Source: DATEEG01 sp035525055
Lineage (GTDB): Bacteria > Actinomycetota > Acidimicrobiia > Spongiisociales > ZC4RG35
NCBI GenBank assembly: GCA_035525055.1
Contig: DATLEZ010000103.1
Location: 1 to 46,684, forward strand
Direction of reading: 5' to 3'
DNA: 46,684 nt
The translations under genes and the position numbers were made by a program. The notes beneath the pieces were generated by a model. That model saw only the letters and a list, made by a program, of their open reading frames with translations, was not told the origin of the DNA and made no database searches. Shown here piece after piece: positions 1 through 7,048 of this stretch. Each line of letters opens with the position of its first letter. The first letter of the stretch is position 1.

Positions 1-18
1 AGAGGAAACCTTTAAAGA

Positions 19-123
19 GCGTTCTACGTTTTACGTTCTACGTTCTACGTTCTAGGTCGAACCGCAGAGATGCCACCTGGCAAGGGTTCGGACGTATTAC
101 GTAGAACGTAGAACGTAAAGCGT
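19..123. repeat. Inverted heptamer-repeat hairpin, copy 1 (ACGTnnn class)
   Basis: The left arm (about 19-57) is made of 7-bp units ACGTTCT/ACGTTTT. The right arm (91-122) is their inverse, built of ACGTAGA/ACGTAAA units. About 33 nt separate them, ending in GGGTTCGGACGT. The outer flank TTTAAAGAGCGTT recurs in inverse at the outer end of copy 2 near 8170, so the element has a defined boundary and is not a random microsatellite. It lies just upstream of the MoaD-fusion gene. Function is unknown; a REP-like element or an mRNA-end structure is possible. Confidence 0.8.
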
Positions 124-160
124 CCTCCGACCGGTCCCGCCAACCCGACAACCGCCTCAT

Positions 161-172
161 TACGCTTCCCCC
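161..172 (+). promoter_or_regulatory. Putative -10 box of a leaderless transcript
   Basis: TACGCT (161-166) is followed by six bases and then the GTG start at 173. There is no Shine-Dalgarno sequence. The same TAnnnT-N6-start geometry is found before several other genes in the window, which supports transcription starting at the start codon. Confidence 0.45.
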
Positions 173-1168
173 GTGGCCACTCTTCGACTTTTCGCCAATC
201 TGCGGGAGCTGGCTGGCGTTTCCAAGGTGGAGGTCGACGGGGCCACCGTTGGCGAGATCATCGACGCCGCCGCGGCGCGATTCGGACCGGGGTTCCAGGC
301 TGGCCTGGGCTCGGCGGCGGTTTGGAGAAACGGCGTGCAGGCCTCAATCTCCGATCCGGTCGGGCCCTCCGACGAGGTTGCCCTGATCCCACCCGTCTCC
401 GGTGGCTCTGATGTCATGGGGGGAACCGTCGTTGATACCTCGGCTCTCACCGGGGTGATCGCAGTTCTCGTCTTGATCGGGGCCAACATCGCCGAGGGCC
501 TGGCCTGGTGGGCTGCGGCGCTCGTGGCGGTAGCGGCGGGATGGGTAATCGACCTCGGCAATCGACTCTCCTACCGGGGCCGCGACATTGCCGTCAACGG
601 CCTTCTTCTGGCCCTGGTCCTGGCAGCCGTCTCCACCCACGTCCTGGGAGGGGTTGGACTCGGGATGACGCTCGTCCTCGGAACCGCCGTGATCCTTGGC
701 TGGGGGGTGGCCCTGCCGTCCTATCGCGCGATCGAGAGCATTGCCCCGGCCGTCATGATCGCGATCATTGCCGGGGCGGCCGTCGGTTCCCTGATGCTGG
801 CCCGGACCATCTACGAACCGGGAGAACACGCCGCCTCGATCTTCATGCTGGTGGTTGTCGTATCCGGGCTGACCGGTTGGGTCCTCGAGCGGGTCCGCGC
901 CCCATTGCTCGATCCATTTGCCGGAACGGCGCTGGCGGCGGTGATCACGTCGGCGGTGGGTTCGCTGATCTGGGACGAGGACCTGGTCGGCTATCTGCTG
1001 GTCGGTCTCGGGATTGCTGTTTTCCTCGTCGCTGGACGCAGTTTCGGCTCTCTGGTGCGGACCGGGCGGCTGGCCCTGTCGGAGCCGTCGAGCGGAGCCA
1101 TGGCTTCACTGGACGGGGCAATGATGGCTGCGGCCCTCTATTACCCCTTGGTTTCACTGGCCCTCTGA
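173..1168 (+). CDS. MoaD/ThiS-like domain fused to a polytopic membrane domain
   Basis: Residues 1-78 form a MoaD/ThiS-like ubiquitin fold ending in PPVSGG, as molybdopterin-synthase small subunits do. Here the Gly-Gly (77-78) is internal and is followed by about 250 residues with seven or eight hydrophobic segments. The C-terminal part (GRSF near 285 to SLDGAMM near 313) faintly resembles a degenerate CdsA phosphatidate cytidylyltransferase signature, but most catalytic residues are absent. MoaD needs a free C-terminal Gly-Gly to be adenylated and thiocarboxylated, so either the protein is cleaved after Gly78 or the domain has another role. GTG start without a Shine-Dalgarno sequence. The fusion itself is clear in the sequence; the function is not known. 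Confidence 0.75.
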   Translation: MATLRLFANLRELAGVSKVEVDGATVGEIIDAAAARFGPGFQAGLGSAAVWRNGVQASISDPVGPSDEVALIPPVSGGSDVMGGTVVDTSALTGVIAVLVLIGANIAEGLAWWAAALVAVAAGWVIDLGNRLSYRGRDIAVNGLLLALVLAAVSTHVLGGVGLGMTLVLGTAVILGWGVALPSYRAIESIAPAVMIAIIAGAAVGSLMLARTIYEPGEHAASIFMLVVVVSGLTGWVLERVRAPLLDPFAGTALAAVITSAVGSLIWDEDLVGYLLVGLGIAVFLVAGRSFGSLVRTGRLALSEPSSGAMASLDGAMMAAALYYPLVSLAL

Positions 1169-1244
1169 TCAGCGGAGCGAAGGGCGCCGGTTCGGTTCTG
1201 GCTGCCTACTGCTCACTTATTCCGGGGCAGGTGGCGCCCGGATA

Positions 1245-1425
1245 ATCCGTAATTCGGTCTGAGAGTCCTCGGAAACCGGGAGCGTGACGCCAGGTTTCGT
1301 CTGATCCGGGACTGGAGCGCCAGATTTGTGGACGGGGGAGGCGGGCCGGCCCTGGTTCCCTTCGCCGATCGGGCAACCTCATGTCCTGGAGACCTCAATG
1401 CCTCCCTCGGGCCAAACTGACCCAC
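1245..1425 (+). repeat. MITE-like element, copy 1 (partial)
   Basis: This matches the core and right half of the element seen complete at 13498-13810 and 38611-38902: an AATTCGGTCTGAGAGTC block, a CGGAAACCGGGAG hairpin, CCAGGTTTCGTCTGA, and the right end GGGCCAAACTGACCCAC. The left end (1169-1244) is diverged; a GATCAGCG(G)AG stretch just after the upstream stop may be a remnant. It fills most of the 313-bp gap between the MoaD-fusion and peptidase genes, and I see no gene in that gap. Confidence 0.7.
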
Positions 1426-1467
1426 AGCTGATTCCAGCCAGAATGGAATTCCCGGCACTCCCTTTAG

Positions 1468-1481
1468 TACCCTGATGGGCT
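1468..1481 (+). promoter_or_regulatory. Putative -10 box, near-leaderless start
   Basis: TACCCT (1468-1473) lies eight bases before the ATG at 1482. No Shine-Dalgarno sequence is visible. Confidence 0.35.
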
Positions 1482-2573
1482 ATGTCCGGCCGATTCTCTC
1501 GCCGGCGGGTGCCTTTGCTATTGGTCCTGGTTCTGGTGGGAGCCTTGACCCCCGCTGGTCCAGCCCTTGGTGTCACCAAGACCCAGGTCGATCGTGCATG
1601 TTCAACTTCGGCCGGTGCCTATGAGGCCTACCTGTCCGCCAAGTCCGAATTCCACGCTGCTGCCGAGGCCTATGAGGTGGCGGCACTTGAGGTAGAGAAT
1701 GTCCTCTACCGCCAGGAGCGGGCGGCGGAGACTCTCGATATCCGTCAATCCGATATGGAGGTTGCCAAGGACCGCTTTGAACAGCAGGCGGTCGAGGCCT
1801 ATATGAACGGCGGCAACGCCAATCCGGCCTTGTTCTTCATGGCGTCGTCCCTCGACGAAGTGATTACCAGCACCGAGTTCCTCTCGTCGGCCGCTTCCGA
1901 CGAGCAGGACATTGCCGGTGACCTCGCCGCCCTCCAGGGAGAGCTCGGTGTGCTCCAGGGCCAACTGGTAGTCCTTGAACAGGATCTGCGCGTGGTGGAG
2001 TCGGAGCGTCTGGCGGCCAAGGACGTCCAGGAAAAGGCGATGCTCGCTGATCAGGGCGCCTGGGAGGAGCTTTCAGGGGAGTGCGCCAACCTGCAGAAAC
2101 AGTATGAGATCGAGGTCGCCCGGGCCGCGGCAGCCAGGGGTGGTGGAGCGGCCGGAGTGTCGTCGGCTGCTACCCCCGGGTTCAGGTGCCCCTTCCCAGG
2201 TTCCTCCTTCATCGACTCCTGGGGATACGCTCGCTCCGGTGGGCGAGCCCACAAAGGAACCGACATGATGGGTCCGTACGGGGCGCCGCTGTACGCCGTC
2301 GCCAGCGGAATCGTCTATACCGGCAACAGCGGACTTGGTGGTCGCAGCGTCTGGGTGGTGGCCGACTACGGAGTTGCCTTCTACTACGCCCACCTCTCGG
2401 GCTACAACGTCTCGAGCGGGTCGCGGGTCTCAACCGGAGATGTGGTCGGTTTCAACGGGGATTCGGGGAATGCGGCCGGCGGTGCCCCGCATCTTCACTT
2501 CGAGATTCACCCCGGCGGGCGTGGAGCGGCAGCCGTGAACCCGTATCCAACCCTTGTTTCGGCCTGCCGGTAA
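1482..2573 (+). CDS. Secreted M23-family (LytM) peptidase with coiled coil
   Basis: The N-terminus has an Arg-rich n-region, a hydrophobic core and an AxA-type site (about 1-30), so the protein is predicted to be exported. Residues 35-215 are Glu/Ala/Gln-rich and predicted coiled coil, as in EnvC- and NlpD-type murein hydrolase activators. The C-terminal 120 residues are an M23 domain with HKGTDMMGPYG (Zn ligands His and Asp), YYAHLSG and HLHFEIHPGG (the HxH pair). All metal-ligand motifs are present, so it should be an active zinc endopeptidase cutting peptidoglycan cross-links in wall remodelling or division. The overall plan resembles mycobacterial RipB/EnvC-like proteins. The next gene follows at once. 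Confidence 0.9.
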   Translation: MSGRFSRRRVPLLLVLVLVGALTPAGPALGVTKTQVDRACSTSAGAYEAYLSAKSEFHAAAEAYEVAALEVENVLYRQERAAETLDIRQSDMEVAKDRFEQQAVEAYMNGGNANPALFFMASSLDEVITSTEFLSSAASDEQDIAGDLAALQGELGVLQGQLVVLEQDLRVVESERLAAKDVQEKAMLADQGAWEELSGECANLQKQYEIEVARAAAARGGGAAGVSSAATPGFRCPFPGSSFIDSWGYARSGGRAHKGTDMMGPYGAPLYAVASGIVYTGNSGLGGRSVWVVADYGVAFYYAHLSGYNVSSGSRVSTGDVVGFNGDSGNAAGGAPHLHFEIHPGGRGAAAVNPYPTLVSACR

Positions 2574-2583
2574 CCTCAACCTC

Positions 2584-3174
2584 GTGGATTCCATACCCGC
2601 CGACCCCGATCCGACCCAATCGGCCACCTCCGCAGAGGACGCCGCCCAGCTTGAACGCCGCCGCATCGACCAGATTCGCGAACCCGAATTCCTGGCCGAC
2701 CTACCGGATATTTCCGTGAAGGAGCTGCGCTCCCGGCGCGATCTGGCCGACACGGTCGAGACCGAGCTTTCCTACTACCGGCGCCTGCTGCACGGTCGGA
2801 TGGATCTCCTCGCGTTCGAGCAGAGGCGGCGCCGCGGCGAGGAAACCCGCAGCCTGATCGACGCGCTGCCCGAGATACTCACCGGTCGCGACCGGACGGG
2901 CGGGGCCAAGGCACGGCACCTGTCGACTGAACTGCCGTATCTCCCGATCAAGGGAAAGCGTCATCTGGACCGCATCCTCGGCAATGACTTGATGATTCGC
3001 ATGTCGGAACTGACCGAGGAAGAGCTGTCCGAGGCAGCCACTGAGCTCACCGAATTGGAAGCAGAGATTTCGGGCCTTCGCCAGGAGGTTCAAGGCGTTC
3101 TCGATCGACTACAAACCGCGGTGATCGCCCGGTACAAGAACGACCTGGGTGATCCCGCCCTTCGCCCCTCCTAG
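2584..3174 (+). CDS. RsiG-like c-di-GMP-binding anti-sigma factor
   Basis: An antiparallel helical-hairpin protein of 196 aa. Numbered from the GTG at 2584, helix 2 carries the exact motif E159-x3-S163-x2-R166-x3-Q170-x3-D174, the c-di-GMP-binding signature described for Streptomyces RsiG. Helix 1 carries a second copy, E59-x3-S63-x2-R66-x3-H70-x3-D74, with His in place of Gln. In Streptomyces, RsiG loaded with c-di-GMP sequesters the sporulation sigma factor WhiG; here the partner would be a WhiG/FliA-type sigma factor, which is not in this window. The open frame extends to a TTG at 2554 inside the preceding gene; I prefer the GTG 10 nt after that gene's stop. The family assignment rests on the motif spacing. 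Confidence 0.8.
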   Translation: MDSIPADPDPTQSATSAEDAAQLERRRIDQIREPEFLADLPDISVKELRSRRDLADTVETELSYYRRLLHGRMDLLAFEQRRRRGEETRSLIDALPEILTGRDRTGGAKARHLSTELPYLPIKGKRHLDRILGNDLMIRMSELTEEELSEAATELTELEAEISGLRQEVQGVLDRLQTAVIARYKNDLGDPALRPS

Positions 3175-3182
3175 GGCGCGCG

Positions 3183-4127
3183 GTGCTGGCCGAAGAGGTC
3201 CGTTCGGGCCTGGTCGAAACGGTTCATGACGGCGCCGTTGCCGTCGTCTCTGTCTCGGGGGAGCTGATCGCCTCCTACGGTGAGATAGATCGGCCGTTCT
3301 ACTTTCGGTCGTCGGCCAAGCCATTCCAGGCCGCGGTGTCGCAGGCCTGTGGGGCCGGCCTGGTGCGAGAACAGATCGCCCTGGCTTGTGCCAGCCACGA
3401 CGGCGACCCGGTCCATGTCGCACTGGTCGAGTCGATCCTGGCGAGCGCTGGCCTCACCGCCACCGATCTCAAAAACCCGCCGGGGTGGCCCCTGTCCGGA
3501 GCGGCCCAACGACGGCTGGCGGCGAGCGGACACCCAACCCCGAGCCGCCTCTGGCACAACTGTTCCGGCAAACATGCGGCAATGCTGGCGGCGACCGTTG
3601 CCTCCGGTTGGGATCCGTCCACCTACCTCGACCCCCACCACCCTCTCCAGGTTCGGATCACCGAAGCCATCAGGGATGTCGCCGGTCCCGTCGAACCGAT
3701 CGGCGTCGATGGCTGCGGTGCCCCGGTGTTCGCAACGACGGCCCGGGGAATGGGGAGAGCGTTCGCCCGCCTGTCGGACGCGGACGAGTTCGTGGAGATC
3801 TTCGATGCCATGCATGCGTTCCCTGCTCTGGTTTCCGGCGTCGACAACGTGGATGCCGCCATCGCTACTCAACTCGATGCTGTCGCCAAGCGAGGCGCCG
3901 CCGGCGCCATCGGGATCGGTTTGCGCGGCAGACTCGGGATAGCCGTCAAGGTCTGGGGAGGCTCGGGTCTCATCGCGGGCGTGGCTGGCCTGGCTGCTCT
4001 CGATCAACTGGGCTCCTTGACGCCATACGCCCGGGAACGCCTCCAAGGGCATTCGCATCCGGTGGTCAAAGGAGGCGGGCAAGCGGTGGGAAGATTCGAG
4101 CCTCGCCTGGAGTTGCGATGGCAATGA
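3183..4127 (+). CDS. L-asparaginase II family (AnsA/ReAV type)
   Basis: A full-length (314 aa) member of the Asparaginase_II family, which hydrolyses L-asparagine to aspartate and ammonia and is unrelated to E. coli AnsA/AnsB. Visible motifs are FRSSAKPFQA (residues 41-50, the SxxK nucleophile region), CASHDGDPVH, HNCSGKHAAM and DGCGAPVF. The last two contribute the cysteine, lysine and aspartate around the metal site described for the Rhizobium enzyme. Cytoplasmic, no signal peptide. GTG start 8 nt after the RsiG-like gene's stop. Its end overlaps the next gene, so the two are probably cotranscribed. Confidence 0.88.
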   Translation: MLAEEVRSGLVETVHDGAVAVVSVSGELIASYGEIDRPFYFRSSAKPFQAAVSQACGAGLVREQIALACASHDGDPVHVALVESILASAGLTATDLKNPPGWPLSGAAQRRLAASGHPTPSRLWHNCSGKHAAMLAATVASGWDPSTYLDPHHPLQVRITEAIRDVAGPVEPIGVDGCGAPVFATTARGMGRAFARLSDADEFVEIFDAMHAFPALVSGVDNVDAAIATQLDAVAKRGAAGAIGIGLRGRLGIAVKVWGGSGLIAGVAGLAALDQLGSLTPYARERLQGHSHPVVKGGGQAVGRFEPRLELRWQ

Positions 4128-5032
4128 CTCATCTGGATCAGTTCCCCGAGGGGGGATTCGACCTGGGCGCGTTCGCTCCGCGAGTAGGGCCCTTTCCGAT
4201 GGCTGAGTTCCTGCGGGCGTGGTGGCAGGAGTTTCAGCCAGACGCCCGGGTGGTGATCATTTCGAGCGGCAGCGGGGCCCTTCCTCTGATGGAATCAGCG
4301 GGTGTGATTCAGTTCCTGGGTGATAGCGACCTGACCGACTACCACAGCCCGCTGGGCCAGGATGTCCAGGGTCCGGTGGACATCCTCGTCACGATGATCG
4401 ATCGCACGACCTCACTCGACCTCGATTCACTTCCGGGCGAGGCCGCTACTGCGATCGCCGAGAGCCTGTCGTCAACCGGGCTCCGTCCCAAGACCTCCGA
4501 GCAGACCGTCGCCCGGGTCTTGCAGCTGCCGTCTTCGATTGATGACTACCACCTGCTGATCGGCAAGAAGGAACGGCACGAGTTGCGTCGGAAGCGCCGC
4601 CGCTACGAGGAGCAGGTCGGACCTGCGACCCTCAGCACCAACATCGGGACCGGCTTCGGCTTTGATGAGTTCGTGAGACTTCATCGGCTGGCCCCGGGCG
4701 ACAAGGGGACCTTCATGACGGGGGAGCGTCACCGGTTCTTCTCACGCCTCGCCGGCCAAGACGGTTGGCGGGTCGACTACCTTGAGAACGATGGCGCTGC
4801 CACTGCTTGCCTGTTCGGTTGGACCGACGGGTCCGACTATTACCTCTACAACTCGAGCTTCGACCCGGCTTTTCACTCTGCTTCTCCGGGGCAGGTCCTG
4901 CTGGCAGCGATGATCGAGCACGCCATCACCGAGGGCTGGGGCGTCTTCGATTTCTTGAAGGGCGATGAGAGTTATAAGGCCCGCCTAGGGGCCGTCCCCC
5001 GTCAGCTGTTCCGGGTCGAGGCTTCGCGGTGA
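4118..5032 (+). CDS. GNAT acyltransferase, BioF2/FemAB-like
   Basis: About 304 aa. The C-terminal half matches the Acetyltransf_6 (BioF2-like/CelD) fold of the GNAT superfamily: a basic stretch ELRRKRRR, then FMTGERHRFF, the LFGWTDGSDYYLYNSSFDP strand-loop-strand and GWGVFDFLKGDESYK at the end. Such proteins transfer acyl or aminoacyl groups to sugars, lipids or peptides; the substrate is unknown here. The open frame extends upstream to 3386, but that part is a shadow of the asparaginase gene. The ATG at 4118 has GGAG five bases upstream and gives a 10-nt overlap; ATG 4124 is an alternative. A GTGA overlap links it to mshA, suggesting a cell-envelope or thiol-related job. Confidence 0.75.
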   Translation: MAMTHLDQFPEGGFDLGAFAPRVGPFPMAEFLRAWWQEFQPDARVVIISSGSGALPLMESAGVIQFLGDSDLTDYHSPLGQDVQGPVDILVTMIDRTTSLDLDSLPGEAATAIAESLSSTGLRPKTSEQTVARVLQLPSSIDDYHLLIGKKERHELRRKRRRYEEQVGPATLSTNIGTGFGFDEFVRLHRLAPGDKGTFMTGERHRFFSRLAGQDGWRVDYLENDGAATACLFGWTDGSDYYLYNSSFDPAFHSASPGQVLLAAMIEHAITEGWGVFDFLKGDESYKARLGAVPRQLFRVEASR

Positions 5033-6246
5033 TCAAACGTGTTGCCTACCTGTCGATGCACACCTCGCCTTTGGTCCAACCCGGCTCCGGGGACGCCGGG
5101 GGAATGAACGTCTACATCGATCAATTGTCGAGGACGATGGCGGGACGTGGCGTGGAGGTGGAAGTGTTCACTCGACGGACCGATCACGACGATCCCGAAG
5201 TCGTCGACGTCGTGCCCGGCTATCGGGTGATCCACGTCGACGCCGGACCGCCCCACCCGATTCCGGCGTCTTCGCTGCCGCGATACGTGCGGACTTTCGC
5301 CAAGGCGGTCGAAACCCGCCTGCGACCGAATCCTCCTCAAATCCTTCACTCTCACTATTGGTTGTCGGGCTGGGCGGGACTTCTGGTGAAGCGGTCATTG
5401 CGAATCCCCCTGGCGAACTCGTTCCACACGCTCGGGCGCGTGAAGGAGGGGAGCAGGCGGCCCGATGATCCTCCCGAGAGCCTGTTGCGGATCGCCGCCG
5501 AGCACGAGGTGATCGAAGGCTCGGACTGTGTGATGGCATCAACGCCGGCCGAGGCGGCCGAACTGCTGGAGCACTACGGGGCTGATCCCAATCGCCTCTG
5601 TACTTCTCCGCCCGGGGTGGACCACCGGGTGTTTCGACCGGGTTCGCAGCGATCGGCTCGGCGTCGATTGGGTTTGGGTCCAGGGCTTGTCCTTCTCTTC
5701 GTAGGACGGATACAGCCCCTCAAGGGAGTTGATCTCCTCCTCGAAGCTTTTGGCCGAATCGAATCCATCCACCCTGAAGCCACCCTGTTGATCGTCGGTG
5801 GACCGTCGGGGCCGAACGGCCGCCAGGAACTTTTGGCGCTGCGTCAGCGGGCAGTAGCTCTGGGTGTGATCGGCCGGATCAAGTTCTACCGACCGCTCCC
5901 GCACGGTCTCCTCGCCGATTTCTACCGCGCCGCCGATGTCGTGGTCGTCCCTTCGCGGGCTGAGAGTTTCGGCCTGGTGGCGGCCGAGGCTCAAGCGTGC
6001 GGGACGCCGGTCGTGGCGGCGAAGGTAGGTGGTCTCGTTTACGTGGTCGACGATGGGGTGACAGGCATCCTGGTCGCAGGCTGGAACCCCGCCGATTACG
6101 CCGAGGTGCTTGACCGGCTCCTGTCCGACGAGGGGCTGCGAACGAAGATGGGCGAAGCGTCGGTGATCTGGGCAAAGCGCTTTTCTTGGGATGCGACCGT
6201 CCGGCGCTACCTCGAGTTGTACAAGGGCGTGTTGGTTAGTGGATGA
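5029..6246 (+). CDS. mshA: D-inositol-3-phosphate glycosyltransferase (MshA), mycothiol step 1
   Basis: A GT4-family (GT-B fold) enzyme of 405 aa. The N-terminal HTSPLVQPGSGDAGGMNVY (11-29) is the hallmark of MshA, which joins UDP-GlcNAc to 1L-myo-inositol 1-phosphate. The C-terminal donor-binding half has VGRIQPLKGVD and the E-x7-E motif in AESFGLVAAEA. Full length compared with mycobacterial MshA. GTG start overlapping the previous stop by 4 nt. The gene order mshA then YbjN-like matches Mycobacterium tuberculosis Rv0486-Rv0487, which supports the orthology. No other msh gene lies in the window. Confidence 0.85.
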   Translation: MIKRVAYLSMHTSPLVQPGSGDAGGMNVYIDQLSRTMAGRGVEVEVFTRRTDHDDPEVVDVVPGYRVIHVDAGPPHPIPASSLPRYVRTFAKAVETRLRPNPPQILHSHYWLSGWAGLLVKRSLRIPLANSFHTLGRVKEGSRRPDDPPESLLRIAAEHEVIEGSDCVMASTPAEAAELLEHYGADPNRLCTSPPGVDHRVFRPGSQRSARRRLGLGPGLVLLFVGRIQPLKGVDLLLEAFGRIESIHPEATLLIVGGPSGPNGRQELLALRQRAVALGVIGRIKFYRPLPHGLLADFYRAADVVVVPSRAESFGLVAAEAQACGTPVVAAKVGGLVYVVDDGVTGILVAGWNPADYAEVLDRLLSDEGLRTKMGEASVIWAKRFSWDATVRRYLELYKGVLVSG

Positions 6247-6667
6247 GCAGGCCGCTGCCTTGCTCTCCCAGGTGGTCGATTCGTGGGTGGCCGATCCTGA
6301 CTCGGATGTGGTCTATGCCGAGAAGGTTGAAGGACGCCTCGCGGTTCGAATGCGCCAGCAAGTGCGTGAAGCAACGACTGTGTGGTTCTGGGTGGGTGAC
6401 CGGAGCCTGATCGCTGAGGCCTACGTGATTCCCGCCCCGGCCGAGGCTGAGGATGCCTACCGACAGGCGTTGGTACGGAACGGTCGCAGCTTTCGCGTCA
6501 ACTTTGCCCTCGATCATGAAGGAGCCCTGGTTCTGCGGGCGCGTATTCCTCTGGACCGGGTCGATTCCACGGAACTCAGTTACTTACTCGCTGAGATTTA
6601 CGAGACGATCGAAGTCTCGTTCCGGAGCTTGGTGGGGCTGGTCCGTCAGCGCGAAAAGCTGCCGTAG
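6239..6667 (+). CDS. YbjN-like domain protein
   Basis: 142 aa from a GTG at 6239 that overlaps the mshA stop by 8 nt. It has the YbjN/sensory-transduction-regulator fold seen next to mshA in mycobacteria: WVADPDSDVVYAEKVEGRLAVRM, then VWFWVGDRSLIAEAYVIP, and a C-terminal helix pair. Proteins of this fold resemble type III secretion chaperones. Molecular function is unknown. Coupling to mshA suggests a role tied to mycothiol or to MshA stability, but that is inference. Confidence 0.75.
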   Translation: MDEQAAALLSQVVDSWVADPDSDVVYAEKVEGRLAVRMRQQVREATTVWFWVGDRSLIAEAYVIPAPAEAEDAYRQALVRNGRSFRVNFALDHEGALVLRARIPLDRVDSTELSYLLAEIYETIEVSFRSLVGLVRQREKLP

Positions 6668-6685
6668 AAAGTTGCCAACATGCCC

Positions 6686-6764
6686 TTGTGCACAAGACCC
6701 TGTGGAAACCTGTGGATATGGGGACAACTAGTCGAAATCAGGCAAACGCAGGGTGTCCCCATAT
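6686..6764 (+). other. Cluster of DnaA-box-like 9-mers and an inverted repeat
   Basis: Within 42 bp lie TTGTGCACA (6686-6694, inside a 12-bp palindrome CTTGTGCACAAG), TGTGGAAAC (6701-6709), TGTGGATAT (6711-6719) and TGGGGACAA (6719-6727). Read on the appropriate strand, each is one mismatch from TTGTCCACA, TTATCCACA or TTTTCCACA. ATATGGGGACA (6716-6726) and TGTCCCCATAT (6754-6764) form a perfect 11-bp inverted repeat. No AT-rich unwinding region and no dnaA/dnaN neighbours are seen. This could be a DnaA-titration site or a hairpin terminator after the mshA operon. Confidence 0.4.
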
Positions 6765-6957
6765 GGCATCAGACATCAATTGGCATCGGTTGCGTGTAAA
6801 GAGCGCGAAACTGGGCGTAGAGGGACCACATTGACGCTGGGCCGGGGTCGCCGTACCTTCGAACTGTCAGCGCCCAAGGTGCGGACCGGCGAAGATGAAT
6901 GCTCGGGGAAGTGCGGGATTCAAGCCGGAATGTTCCTTGGGCGCTTGTCTAATTCCA

Positions 6958-7047
6958 AGACGCCAGACGCCAGACGCCAGACGCCAAACGGAAAAGGCGG
7001 AAGACAGAAGGCGGAAGTCGGAAGCCGATCCAGGCCGTCTTCCGTCT
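6958..7047. repeat. Heptamer-repeat array, AGACGCC/GAAGNCG class (intergenic)
   Basis: Four exact AGACGCC units (6958-6985) run into AAACGGA and then GAAGACA/GAAGGCG/GAAGTCG/GAAGCCG units. They end with the inverted block CCGTCTTCCGTCTG next to the ATG at 7049. It occupies the right end of the 381-bp gap after the YbjN-like gene. The rest of the gap (6765-6957) shows no gene or clear signal. The same heptamers occur inside coding regions at 17.6, 18.3, 22.3 and 23.4 kb. Confidence 0.8.
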
Positions 7048-7048
7048 G

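Noticed and set aside
508..1245. 245-codon frame overlapping the MoaD fusion gene
   Set aside because: Arg/Gly/Pro-rich shadow; the other frame has a MoaD domain and clear TM helices.
3386..4117. Upstream extension of the BioF2-like gene
   Set aside because: It overlaps the asparaginase frame completely and reads as shadow sequence; a good ATG with GGAG lies at 4118.
6686..6764. Chromosomal origin oriC
   Set aside because: No AT-rich unwinding region, no dnaA, dnaN, gyrB or rpmH nearby; kept only as a DnaA-box-like cluster.
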